From Selenomonadales bacterium UBA7018 (lineage in GTDB: Bacteria > Bacillota > Negativicutes > Selenomonadales > Selenomonadaceae): DNA of 64,000 nt. The DNA is taken from the NCBI GenBank assembly GCA_002448305.1, contig DJWY01000026.1, forward strand, positions 61,034 to 125,033, in the 5' to 3' direction. Shown here in pieces: positions 35,875 to 45,232 of the stretch. Position 1 is the first letter of the stretch. Each line of letters starts with the position of its first letter. Position numbers and translations under genes: made by a program. The notes under the pieces are model-generated. The model was not told where the DNA came from and did not search any database. It saw nothing but the letters and a program-made list of their open reading frames with translations.

Positions 35875-38800
35875 TTATGCTTTCAATTTATCGCTATGTT
35901 TTAAAATTTCCTCGAACTTTCTTTCCAGATTGCGGCAATATTTTAAGGGATTAAGCGCGTCGGAGTTCAAAAACATGTGACGCAAGTTTTTATGCAAAAT
36001 GTCAAGCGTCTCTGAATCGCTCGCTAAGACGACAGCGCGATTGATATAATCTCCCACGCTCCCAACCGACAGCTCGCCAAGCCCGACACTTTCCAAAATA
36101 CTTTTGCCAAAGCGCGTACTGTGCCGCTCACCATAAAGATTTATCACGGGAACGCCCATATATAAAGCGTCCAAAGTCGTCGCGCCGCCTACGTACGGGA
36201 AACTGTCTAACATTATGTCAATCTGACTTATCGCCCTAAAGTAATCAAGGTCATCGACGGCGGGGCGGAAAAGAACCCTGTCCATGTCGCAACCTAAATT
36301 CTTCAATCGGCTATAAAGTTCGTCGCAAGTTCGGCTACTGATATATTCTTGCGCACGCATAATAAATTTGGCGTCGGGCACGCGATTTAGAATCTCTGTC
36401 CAAACTGTGAGCATATCGTCATTAATCTTTGAATAACGGCTAATCGTCCCGAATGTCACGTAACCATTTTTAACGCAAGCTGCGCCCTCCGACGCTGGAA
36501 TCTTTCCGGGTCTATCGTAGCAAAATTGCGCGGGCATATACAAAAATTTTTCGCTGAAATATTGTTCGCGATTTTGATTGGGCGGGTCAAGATGTTCGTC
36601 CGTTATGAAATAATCAATCGCCTTTAAGCCCGTTGTCGACATGTAGCCAATTCCGCAAATTTGCACAGGCGCAGGTCGATACGCAAGAGCCGGCAAACCA
36701 TTACTTCCCGTGTGCCCCGCTAAATCAAACGCAATGTCAATTTCATCATCATGAATTTTTTCGGCAAGCTCTCTGTCGCTTAAATCTCTAACGTCCACGA
36801 AATGTTCGGCGACATGTTTAAAAAGTTCCGTGTAGGCATCGTCAACTGTGTTTTTGCTGTAGCAGAAAATCTCGAACTTGCTTTTGTCGTGGCAGGAAAT
36901 CAATCCTAAGATAACCGCTAACATTGCGTGCTTCCTGAAGTCGCCCGAAATGTAACCAACCTTTATTCGCTCGTGTGGCTCATGATAGCTCGAGAACGAT
37001 TGCACGTCCTCGAAAAATTGCTGATAATTGAAATGCGGCTCGGCAATGTCTGCGCTCGAAATGTCAAGGAAATGCAAAGATAAAAGTATCGCGTCGTAAT
37101 ATTCAATCTTACGTTTCGGATTTTCGCAAATGTTAAATGCTCGCTCATAATTTTCTATCGCTTCAAGAGGATGTCCGTTGTCCAAGCTATATTTCGCCAT
37201 CTTGCTGAAATATTCTGAGACGACGTCATTGGAAAGATTTTTCGCCTCATCGTAGGGCGGATAAAGTCGCTCAATCGCTTTGTGCATAATTTCATACGCG
37301 CCAACATTATCGTCCGTCAAAAATCGCCTATCAGCAATCGTCAAGAAAAGTTCGGCACTGTGTTTGGCTTCGCACTGCCCGGCAAGCTCGGCATAGTAAA
37401 GCGTGCGCTTAAAATCAAAGCGGCTCTTGAATTGGCTACCAGATTTAATTTCCAAAGGAAGATATTCTTCTGCCCGCGCAAAATATTTATCTGCAAGCTC
37501 TTTGGTAACGGGTTCCGGCTCCTGCGGGAAGTCAGGCAACGGTTGCTTATTAATCCACGCATTGAAAATTTTCTCGTAAGCTTGCTCAACTTCGCCCATG
37601 TAAATCGTATCGTTCATTACTGGCGACTCTTCCATTTTCCGCCGAATTGTCAAATGATATTCGCGCAGTCGTTCCTTATCGTTGGCAAGCTCGACCGCCT
37701 TTTGAATATATTCCGCTTCGCTGAAGGCGCAAAGCTCCCCTAAGCCCATGTTCATAAGCAAAGAGTAGCCAAAGCGCGAATTATGCCGCTCGCCGACCAA
37801 AGTTATAACGGGCACGCCCATATAAAGCGCGTCGCAAGTCGTGCCGCCGCCGGGATAGGGAAAAGTATCAAGCGCAATGTCAACGCGCTCATAACATTGA
37901 GCATATTGTAATTCAAATTTCTCAAAGTCGATGCGCTCAAGGTCAATGCCTGCCGCCGTCAAACGCTCCTTAGCAAATTCAAGACCTTTATTTTCAACGA
38001 AAGTACCTCCTTTAAGGTACAGTCGAGAATTGGGCACGGCTTTTAAAATTTCCGCCCAAGCTCTCAAAATTTCGTCCGTAACTTTTGGAAAGTTATTGAA
38101 ACTAGAGAAGGTTACGTAACCTTTCTTAACGCAGGGCGCGGGCGAAGTCATATAAGGGAATTCTTTCCAGACGAAGCAGAAGTGGCTGTGCTGCAAGCGC
38201 AGAATTTTTTCCGTAAAAAACTTTTCGTTAAGCCCTTCAGGGTCGGTAAACTTGTCGGCAAGAAAATAATCAATCGTATCAAGCCCCGTCGAATCAAAAT
38301 AGCCAATGCCCGAAATTTGAATTGGCGCGGGTTTGTACGCCATAACCTCAAGGCAATTATTCGCGCTATGTCCTGCCAAATCAACCAGAATATCAATTTC
38401 ATCTTTGACAATCTGCGCGGCAACATCTTTTGCGGGCAAGTTCAAAATTTCGCGCAAGCCGTCGACGTTCTCTTTGAATTGATTTGTCACAATATCTACC
38501 TTGTTGTTGGCGTAAAGAAAAACTTCAAAGCGCGTCTTGTCGTAGCTCTCGAAAAGATGTTTACAGAAAAAGGCGACGACGTGCAATCTTATGTCGGGCG
38601 AAATGTAACCGACACGAATTTTTTTATGGTTAGCGTGCTTTCTGATATTATGCTTGTAGCGCGGAATCTGTAAGAAAAATTTATTGAAACCGCGAGTCCA
38701 GTCAAAAATCTCCCCACGACTTACGTTGAGATTGTGCAAGTTGAAAAGTAGATTCTGATAATCTTCGCGCTGAATTTTTTCTGCTTGCTTGTAGCGCGGA

Positions 38801-41800
38801 GAATTTTTAAGCGAACTTATATCAAGAGTCGCGTTGAGTTTGTAATAGTCGCAAGAAATTTTTGCGTCGCCAATAGCGCGATAAGCCTGCCCCAACGTGT
38901 TAATGATAATCATTTTTTCGACTAGACTGCAGTCATCAAGGGCAAGTGCTTGCTTAGCGAATTTTATGCAGGCAAGTTCATTATCTTTTAGAGAAAAATT
39001 TCGTGCCTGCAACAACAATCGAAAAGAATTCGCCGGAAAATTTTTTTCGATATAAGTGACGACTTCTTCCACTTGGTCTTTCATTTTGTAATCCATGAGA
39101 ATAGAGGCGACTTTTTCCAAAGGTTCGGGCGTCGTGGGTCTCATTGCAAAAATTTTTTGTGCCAGCCGAAGAGTTTTATCTCTGTCTTTAAGAACTTCTA
39201 CGGCGTGAACCAATTCTTTTTCCAAACTTGAAACTTCGCGGCTTTTTTCTTCGGGCGGAAGATTTTTAAGTTGGTCGTATAATTTTGCTCGCCACTGCCC
39301 CGAAAGATTTTGGCAATAATCGAAAGCCTTTTCGTCAAAGGTTGAAATTTCAAATTCGTTGCCGCCGCGCTTTGTCGCTTTATCAATCGCACAATTCATT
39401 TCGTCAATCGCCGCTTGATAATCGCCCTTTTCGCCTAAAAATTCAGCGAGCTTAACGGAGAATTCCGGCACGGTCGGATAACGCTTTATCGCAAGACGTA
39501 GATATTTTAAATAGTCGTCGCGCTTATCGGGCGTCTTTGACAAAAGCTCTAAAAGAATTCGCGTTGAACTGGTAGAAAGAGTTTCGCCCGTGTCGAAGTC
39601 GAGCCGAGCAAATTTTTCAGCGTTAATTTGGTCGTCCAAGCCGTGATAAGTTTCAGCAAGATAACCGTAAATTCTTTTGGGATTATCGGTTGTGGCGAGT
39701 TCTTCGAGAAGCGATTTTAAATTGCGTTCCATTTTCCCTTTGTGAATCGACGCAGAATAGCCCGTGTGCCAAATCGTCAACAAATCGGCGGGAACAGTCA
39801 TTAAGCTCGTCAAAAGTTCCTTGCCGATAAAAATTTGCTCGTGAATTTTGCCGACGTAGTGAACGCCGGAAATATTTTCGTAGAGGCGCAGAACATAATT
39901 TGCGCCGATATTTTTATTGTCGTTATCGGCGTCGACGTTTACGAGGTTGACGAGAACACCGCGAATATTTTTTTCCTGCGCGAGTTTGATTGCTTTGCGC
40001 AAATTTCGTGCGGAATAGTCTACAAAAAATTCATCAGCGTCAAGGAAGACAATCCAGGAACATTTAGAGGCGTTTAGAGCGATATTGCGCGGCGTTGAGA
40101 AATCATTTTGCCAAACTTCGTGGAAAATTTTCGCGCCAAATTTCTTAGCGACTTCAACAGTTGAATCAGTCGAGCCAGTATCGACAACGATAATTTCATC
40201 AACATATTTAGCAAGACTTTCGAGCGAGCGCGCTAAATCGTTTTCGGCATTCTTGACGATATAGCAGGCGGAAATTGTCTGGCTCCAAGTCTCAATCAGT
40301 TCCAGAGATTTTTTTTCTTCCTTAGCGTCGAAGTCTGAATCAATGAACGTTTTGTCGCGTCTGTTGAATTTTTCTATAGCGCGTTTCATTTCGACAATCG
40401 CCGGACGATAGTCGTCTTGACTTGCAAAAAATTTTGCGAGCTTATCGGAAAATTCTGGGTGCTTAGGATAATTCTTGACGGCAAGTTGAAGGGCTTCGCG
40501 ATAATCACTTGCGCGGTCGGGCGTTTTAGCGAGAATGTCCAGCAAAATTTTAAGCGGGCGCGTACTAAGGCTTTTAATCTTTTCGACGTGAAGACGAGCA
40601 AATTTTTCAGCGTTCGCGAAATCGCCTAAGCCATAATAGCAATCGACAAGGTAACTGTAAGTTCTTTCAGGCGTTTTGGAAGTTTCAAGCTCCTCAAGCA
40701 AAAGTTTCAAGTTGCGTTCAAACTTAGCGCGGGCAATCGTTTTGGAATAGCCCGTGTGATAGAGTGTCAGCAAGTCACCCGTCATCATTGTTATATTAGT
40801 TAAAATTTTATTGCCAATGTAAGGCGTCTCGTGAATTTTGCCGACGTAATGAAGTCCGGGAACGTTCTCGAAAATTCGGAGCGCGTAACTCGATTCAATA
40901 ATTTTATTGCCGTTATCGGCGTCAACGTTAATCAAACTTATCGACAATCCTTGAAAATTATTTTTCTTAGCAAGCGCAATCGCCCTGCGCAGATTTTTAG
41001 CGGTGTCGTTCACAAAATATTCGTCGGCGTCAAGGAAAAGAATCCAGGAACATTTAGCGGCGTTCAAAGCAACATTGCGCGGGGTGGAGAAATCGTCTTG
41101 CCAAGCTTCGTGAAGAATTTTCGCGCCGAATTTCTTAGCGACTTCAACAGTTGAATCAGTAGAGCCGGTATCAACAACAATAATTTCGTCAACGTACTGC
41201 GCAACGCTTGCAAGCGACAATTCCAAATCCTTTTCGGCGTCTTTGACTATGTAGCAAAGGGAAGTTGTCAAGCTCCAAGCGTCAATCCGTTCCTGTGCGA
41301 TTTTAATTCTAGTGGCGTCGAAATTGGAGTTTTCAAACTCTTCGCCGTAATTTTTAGCTTTTTCGAGAGCACGCCGCATTTCCGCAATCGCCTTTCGATA
41401 GTCGCCGCGCTCGGCGAAACAATCTGCCAACTTTGCGGAGAATTCCGGTACTTTGGGATAACGTTCGACTGCTAGCTTGGAAATTTCAAAGCACTCATCA
41501 GCCCGCGTAGGGTCTTTCTCCAAAATCTCAATCAAAATGCGTATCGGACGATTTGACGGATTTTTTCTGGCGGCAAGGTCAAGGCGGGCAAATTTTTCAG
41601 CGTTCTCCCAATCCTGCAAGCCGTAATAACAATCGACAAGATAAGCATAAGTTCTTTCTGGCTTATCGGAAGTTTCAAGCTCCTCAAGCAAAAGCTTCAA
41701 GTTGCGTTCGAGTTTGGAACGAATAATCGTTTTGGAATAGCCCGTGTGATAAAGCGTCAACAGATTAGCGGGCGTCATTACTTGCGCTAAAAGTTCGTCG

Positions 41801-42291
41801 CCAAGATAAATTTGCTCATGAATTTTACCAACGTAATGAATGTCCGCGATATTTTCAAACATTCTAATCACGTGGCTTGAATTAATAATTTCGTTGCCGT
41901 TATCGGCGTCGATATTCACCCAATTTAAAGAAAGTCCGTGCGCGTTCACCTTTTGCGCGAGCTTTATAACGGTTTGAAGATTTTTAGCGCAGTTGTTTAC
42001 AAAATATTCGTCGGCGTCAAGGAAAACAATCCAATCGCCTTTAGCCTCACGAATTGCGACGTTGCGCGGCGTGGAAAAGTCATCTTGCCAGGGTTCGTGA
42101 ATAACTTTCGCGCCAAATTTTTTAGCGACTTCAACAGTTGAATCAGTCGAGCCAGTATCAACGACGATTATTTCATCAACGTATTTAACTAAACTTTCCA
42201 GCGAGCGCGCTAAATCTTTCTCGGCGTTCTTGACCATGTAACACGCGCTGATTTTTATTGCGGCAGATTTTTTTGCTTTATACTTTGCCAA
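35875..42291 (-). CDS. Giant five-module glycosyltransferase: three GT2 units followed by two GT41 (O-GlcNAc-transferase-like) units
   Basis: 2138 residues. Three tandem units (about 14-340, 342-670, 671-1000) each start with a GT2 domain: ACYMVKNAEKDL, then VDTGSTDSTVEVAKKFGAK, DDFSTPRN, and the metal motif FLDADEYF (DxD). Each unit ends with TPR-like helices (YLVDCYYGL, PEFSAKLAD...GDYRKAI). The units are strikingly alike; IIVVDTGSTDSTVEVAKKFG is identical in all three. Two GT41/SPINDLY-like domains follow (about 1224-1580 and 1775-2130): RVGYISPDIRLH, LVDLAGHSANN, DTFPYPGGGTTCDALYMGVP with ERHNSRFG, and a second matching set. No signal peptide: cytosolic. Start is TTG. A role in building glycans on Ser/Thr/Asn of a surface or exported protein is inferred; the acceptor is unknown. 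Confidence 0.9.
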   Translation of the reverse strand: MAKYKAKKSAAIKISACYMVKNAEKDLARSLESLVKYVDEIIVVDTGSTDSTVEVAKKFGAKVIHEPWQDDFSTPRNVAIREAKGDWIVFLDADEYFVNNCAKNLQTVIKLAQKVNAHGLSLNWVNIDADNGNEIINSSHVIRMFENIADIHYVGKIHEQIYLGDELLAQVMTPANLLTLYHTGYSKTIIRSKLERNLKLLLEELETSDKPERTYAYLVDCYYGLQDWENAEKFARLDLAARKNPSNRPIRILIEILEKDPTRADECFEISKLAVERYPKVPEFSAKLADCFAERGDYRKAIAEMRRALEKAKNYGEEFENSNFDATRIKIAQERIDAWSLTTSLCYIVKDAEKDLELSLASVAQYVDEIIVVDTGSTDSTVEVAKKFGAKILHEAWQDDFSTPRNVALNAAKCSWILFLDADEYFVNDTAKNLRRAIALAKKNNFQGLSISLINVDADNGNKIIESSYALRIFENVPGLHYVGKIHETPYIGNKILTNITMMTGDLLTLYHTGYSKTIARAKFERNLKLLLEELETSKTPERTYSYLVDCYYGLGDFANAEKFARLHVEKIKSLSTRPLKILLDILAKTPDRASDYREALQLAVKNYPKHPEFSDKLAKFFASQDDYRPAIVEMKRAIEKFNRRDKTFIDSDFDAKEEKKSLELIETWSQTISACYIVKNAENDLARSLESLAKYVDEIIVVDTGSTDSTVEVAKKFGAKIFHEVWQNDFSTPRNIALNASKCSWIVFLDADEFFVDYSARNLRKAIKLAQEKNIRGVLVNLVNVDADNDNKNIGANYVLRLYENISGVHYVGKIHEQIFIGKELLTSLMTVPADLLTIWHTGYSASIHKGKMERNLKSLLEELATTDNPKRIYGYLAETYHGLDDQINAEKFARLDFDTGETLSTSSTRILLELLSKTPDKRDDYLKYLRLAIKRYPTVPEFSVKLAEFLGEKGDYQAAIDEMNCAIDKATKRGGNEFEISTFDEKAFDYCQNLSGQWRAKLYDQLKNLPPEEKSREVSSLEKELVHAVEVLKDRDKTLRLAQKIFAMRPTTPEPLEKVASILMDYKMKDQVEEVVTYIEKNFPANSFRLLLQARNFSLKDNELACIKFAKQALALDDCSLVEKMIIINTLGQAYRAIGDAKISCDYYKLNATLDISSLKNSPRYKQAEKIQREDYQNLLFNLHNLNVSRGEIFDWTRGFNKFFLQIPRYKHNIRKHANHKKIRVGYISPDIRLHVVAFFCKHLFESYDKTRFEVFLYANNKVDIVTNQFKENVDGLREILNLPAKDVAAQIVKDEIDILVDLAGHSANNCLEVMAYKPAPIQISGIGYFDSTGLDTIDYFLADKFTDPEGLNEKFFTEKILRLQHSHFCFVWKEFPYMTSPAPCVKKGYVTFSSFNNFPKVTDEILRAWAEILKAVPNSRLYLKGGTFVENKGLEFAKERLTAAGIDLERIDFEKFELQYAQCYERVDIALDTFPYPGGGTTCDALYMGVPVITLVGERHNSRFGYSLLMNMGLGELCAFSEAEYIQKAVELANDKERLREYHLTIRRKMEESPVMNDTIYMGEVEQAYEKIFNAWINKQPLPDFPQEPEPVTKELADKYFARAEEYLPLEIKSGSQFKSRFDFKRTLYYAELAGQCEAKHSAELFLTIADRRFLTDDNVGAYEIMHKAIERLYPPYDEAKNLSNDVVSEYFSKMAKYSLDNGHPLEAIENYERAFNICENPKRKIEYYDAILLSLHFLDISSADIAEPHFNYQQFFEDVQSFSSYHEPHERIKVGYISGDFRKHAMLAVILGLISCHDKSKFEIFCYSKNTVDDAYTELFKHVAEHFVDVRDLSDRELAEKIHDDEIDIAFDLAGHTGSNGLPALAYRPAPVQICGIGYMSTTGLKAIDYFITDEHLDPPNQNREQYFSEKFLYMPAQFCYDRPGKIPASEGAACVKNGYVTFGTISRYSKINDDMLTVWTEILNRVPDAKFIMRAQEYISSRTCDELYSRLKNLGCDMDRVLFRPAVDDLDYFRAISQIDIMLDSFPYVGGATTLDALYMGVPVINLYGERHSTRFGKSILESVGLGELSVGSVGDYINRAVVLASDSETLDILHKNLRHMFLNSDALNPLKYCRNLERKFEEILKHSDKLKA

Positions 42292-42386
42292 AACGTTCCC
42301 GCCTTTCTTGAAAATTTTTCAACATTGTACAACGGGCAAAAAAAAATTTCTACAGCAACGAGACTGCAGAAAAAATTTAGTAAAGT

Positions 42387-43766
42387 TTATTTTCCTTGCG
42401 CGATAAAATTCTTTTGATAGTCAAAGCATTCGTTAGCAATATCCTTGTTGAGAATTAATAAGCAAATCAAGTTCGGAATCGCCATCAAACCGTTCATCGT
42501 GTCGGAGAAATTCCAGACAACATCAAGCGTTTGAGTCGCGCCGATAAAAGTTATGAGGCTAAAAACAATTCTGTAGCCGATAATCACGGGACGAGCTTTG
42601 ACGAGATATTCAAGCGATTTTTCGCCGTAATATTCCCAACCAAGAATCGTCGAGTAAGCAAACAGCGCAAGCGCAATCGAGACAATATATTTCGCGCCTT
42701 CTCCGTAAACCGTGCTGAATGCTAAAATCGTAAGCGGTGCGCCCGAAATCGTTTTGCCGGTTTCAGGGTCGACAGTTCCGAGAACACCCGAACTAGCGAT
42801 AACTAAGCCAGTCAGGAAACAGATAATCATAGTGTCGAAGAAAGTACCGGTCATGTTGACGTAGCCTTGACGCGACGCATGGTCAGTTCTTGCCGCCGCC
42901 GCCGCAATCGGAGCCGAACCTAAGCCCGCTTCATTTGAGAAAACGCCGCGAGCTACGCCCCAACGCATTGCTGTCAACATGCTTGCGATAATCGAGCCGC
43001 CAACGCCGCCGGCAACAGCTTCAGTTGAAAACGCCATTTGGAACATAGTCACAAGCCCGCTAGGAACATTTCCAAAATTTTTAATGACGACTATCACGGT
43101 GAACAAAATATAGAAAAACGCCATACTCGGAACGATAAAGCTAGAAACTTTGCCGATTGAATGGACGCCGCGAATTAAAACCGCCATTGAGCAAACGACC
43201 AAAATTATGCCTGTCATTTCAGTCGACATACCCAAAGAGCTAAAAGCCGAGCTGATAGAATTCGCCTGCGTCATGTTGCCGATACCGAACGAAGCGCAGA
43301 CCGCGAACAGCGCGAACAATGTCGCCATAAATTTTCCGAACGCGCCGCCAATGCCGTTTTTCATAGCGTACATAGGACCGCCAGCCATTTCGCCAACAGA
43401 GTTTGTCTCGCGATATTTGACGGCAAGAACGGATTCAGCATATTTCGTCGAAAGTCCAAACGCCGCGCTTATCCACATCCAGACAATCGCGCCGGGACCA
43501 CCCAAAACCATTGCTGTTGATACACCGACGATATTACCTGTTCCGACCGTCGCCGATAACGCCGTCATGAGCGATTGGAACGGTGACAAATCGCCTTCTT
43601 TATCCGCCTTGTGTAGCATAATCATTTTGATTGCGTACCAAAGATTAATCCACGGCAAAAATTTCAGACGGACTGTTAAGAAAATGCCCGTGCCGACTAA
43701 AAACGCCAGCATTATCGGACCCCATACAAAGTCGTTTACGTCGTTTAGAAGTTGCGATAAATCCAT
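42387..43766 (-). CDS. Sodium:alanine/glycine symporter (AGCS family)
   Basis: 459 residues, about eleven membrane helices. AGCS motifs: GPIMLAFLVGTGIFLTVRLKF near the start, SALSATVGTGNIVGVSTAMVLGGPGA (about 68-93) with the family signature, and GVARGVFSNEAGLGSAPIAAAAA (about 272-294) in the middle. It imports alanine or glycine with sodium. Own promoter upstream; no coupling to neighbours. The glycosyltransferase gene begins 95 bases downstream on the same strand. Confidence 0.93.
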   Translation of the reverse strand: MDLSQLLNDVNDFVWGPIMLAFLVGTGIFLTVRLKFLPWINLWYAIKMIMLHKADKEGDLSPFQSLMTALSATVGTGNIVGVSTAMVLGGPGAIVWMWISAAFGLSTKYAESVLAVKYRETNSVGEMAGGPMYAMKNGIGGAFGKFMATLFALFAVCASFGIGNMTQANSISSAFSSLGMSTEMTGIILVVCSMAVLIRGVHSIGKVSSFIVPSMAFFYILFTVIVVIKNFGNVPSGLVTMFQMAFSTEAVAGGVGGSIIASMLTAMRWGVARGVFSNEAGLGSAPIAAAAARTDHASRQGYVNMTGTFFDTMIICFLTGLVIASSGVLGTVDPETGKTISGAPLTILAFSTVYGEGAKYIVSIALALFAYSTILGWEYYGEKSLEYLVKARPVIIGYRIVFSLITFIGATQTLDVVWNFSDTMNGLMAIPNLICLLILNKDIANECFDYQKNFIAQGK

Positions 43767-43819
43767 AAAGAATTTTCCCTCCTACATAACTCCAAATGAA
43801 AAAATTTTTCGACGCATAA

Positions 43820-43848
43820 ATTATATTTAACATAAGATAAACTGTCAA
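43820..43848 (-). promoter_or_regulatory. Consensus promoter of the alanine/glycine symporter gene
   Basis: On the minus strand TTGACA, a 17-base spacer and TATAAT: perfect sigma-A boxes, about 54 bases before the start. Confidence 0.88.
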
Positions 43849-43879
43849 TTTTTATGCCAATGAATACATAACACAAAAA

Positions 43880-44329
43880 TTACCAGCGCAATTTTCTCTG
43901 CCACGCAAGCAAATCTTTTCTGCCCAGCGGCAAATCAATCGATTGTCCATTGTCATAGAAAAATTTTATACGAATCTCCTTCGCCAAAAGTAAATCCTTT
44001 AAACTCGACTTCGGAAAATGGAAAAATAATTTGTTCTCATTGAGCAAGCCCTTTTGCGTTTGTTTCGTGACTGCTTCAATTTCCCAAGGTGCGCCGTCCG
44101 TGAAAACTATTACCGTATTTAAAAGCCGCGCTTTGTCGTAGCGATAATCCCAAAGGCTAAGCGTCGCGCTCTCCCAATTCCCGTCAACATCTCTTCCAAC
44201 TTGAAAATCCGTCGCTGCGTACTTGTCCAAAGTTTCCGCCTCGCGGTGGTCATGGTGCCAAGTATAACTCGCACCGAAAATTCCCAAGAGAATCAATACC
44301 ACTCCGACTCCCATTAAAATTTTTTGCAT
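43880..44329 (-). CDS. Small membrane-anchored protein of unknown function
   Basis: 149 residues. Start ATG 44329 follows GGAGG by 6 bases; a start at 44422 would add a basic, non-conserved leader through the divergent promoter region and is rejected. One transmembrane segment (ILMGVGVVLILLGIFGASY, about 4-22) is followed by an exposed domain with no recognised fold (LSLWDYRYDKARLLNTVIVF, LAKEIRIKFFYDNGQ). It has the layout of a small cell-envelope sensor or a chaperone-like lipid-free anchor, but no function can be given. It is divergent from 44423. Confidence 0.75.
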   Translation of the reverse strand: MQKILMGVGVVLILLGIFGASYTWHHDHREAETLDKYAATDFQVGRDVDGNWESATLSLWDYRYDKARLLNTVIVFTDGAPWEIEAVTKQTQKGLLNENKLFFHFPKSSLKDLLLAKEIRIKFFYDNGQSIDLPLGRKDLLAWQRKLRW

Positions 44330-44422
44330 AGCCGACCTCCGCTTTTGCTTTACATTTTGCTTGCGCTTATAGTACAATATCTTCGACATATTTTTCAATA
44401 ATTTTTTCGGGGGGATTTTCAT

Positions 44423-44800
44423 ATGCTAAGACCGCGTTTTGAAGACGAAGACGAATATATTCCGGAAATAGGCGGAGACGGAGAAGATTTTAACGTTCAT
44501 GACCGAATCCCGCATTCTAACGCCGGCATTGCACTGGGCTGGTCGGCGTTGGAACAGCAAATGTTTGATATGCTCCTTTTGAATCGTTTCGCCGCCGACG
44601 ACCAAGAATTACTTGATGAGACGGCACGTACCATTTCTCGATTGGTTGAAACTTTTTCGGCGCATGAGATTGCCAGAATTATGGCGGTTGCTATGATGTC
44701 TTTCCAACTTGCCGCCGCAGAGGATAAATCTTTTGAAGACGAATACAATAAGTATCGCGAATATATCAAAAAGCATCCCGAAGATTTGGAAGAGATTTAA
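44423..44800 (+). CDS. Small acidic protein of unknown function
   Basis: 125 residues, acidic N-terminus (FEDEDEYIPEIGGDGEDF) followed by helices (EQQMFDMLLLNRFAADDQELLDETARTISRLVETF). No signal, membrane segment or known domain. GGGGGG before the ATG serves as RBS. Divergent from the small membrane protein at 43880-44329; a terminator-like hairpin follows. Confidence 0.7.
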   Translation: MLRPRFEDEDEYIPEIGGDGEDFNVHDRIPHSNAGIALGWSALEQQMFDMLLLNRFAADDQELLDETARTISRLVETFSAHEIARIMAVAMMSFQLAAAEDKSFEDEYNKYREYIKKHPEDLEEI

Positions 44801-44822
44801 CGCAATAAAAACTTGATTAAAC

Positions 44823-44854
44823 GTCGCTGAAATTTTTTCGGCGGCTTATTTTTT
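44823..44854 (+). terminator. Probable rho-independent terminator
   Basis: GTCGC pairs with GCGGC (one G-U), inner GAAA with TTTC, followed by TTATTTTTT. Confidence 0.6.
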
Positions 44855-44957
44855 GGTAACGCTTGAAAAATTTTTCCATGTAGATTATAATTCCTTTGCA
44901 AGATAAAACAAAAATGCCCTGCGAAATTGCAAGGCTCAAATTGCTTGAAGGCGGTTT

Positions 44958-45082
44958 AGCCCCGAATATATATGTTACTACGAATTAATAGGGATTACTT
45001 AGAACAGTCGCGTGAGTTTGGGGCTCAGGCGGCTGTTTTGCTAAGAAGGAGCAGAATTGCTCCTGTAAGCAAATGTCACGCG
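44958..45082 (+). ncRNA. Candidate structured RNA leader upstream of larE
   Basis: In about 430 bases without a gene (44801-45232) lies a nested structure: outer stem CGCGTGA (45009-45015) with TCACGCG (45076-45082), inner stem TTTGCT (45037-45042) with AGCAAA (45068-45073), and a hairpin AGGAGCA-GAAT-TGCTCCT (45047-45064). AGCCCCGAA (44958-44966) can pair with TTTGGGGCT (45017-45025) inside the outer stem, which would form a pseudoknot, and CAGTCGC with GCGGCTG gives an alternative fold. No known riboswitch consensus was recognised. It could be a new riboswitch-like leader or the right end of a lost TnpB element (omega RNA). Confidence 0.4.
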
Positions 45083-45232
45083 GATAATAAATTTTATCAC
45101 GCGCATAATCCTCATCTCCTTTCTGGGGGAGACTACGGATTTAAACCGCCCTTGCCGCAAGGAACAAGCAGACGAATTATAAATCACGAGTTACAAATTC
45201 TCAAGTGCCTTTCATTTTTTGGAGTGAATACA

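Noticed and set aside
38000..42291. CRISPR-like periodicity from the recurring DNA in the glycosyltransferase gene
   Set aside because: The period is about 985 bases and in frame with protein domains; it is domain duplication, not an array. No CRISPR was seen in the window.
44972..45232. Longer N-terminus for larE starting at 44972
   Set aside because: It would translate the structured leader, and the added 87 residues look non-coding; the ATG at 45233 has a good ribosome site and fits the family start.
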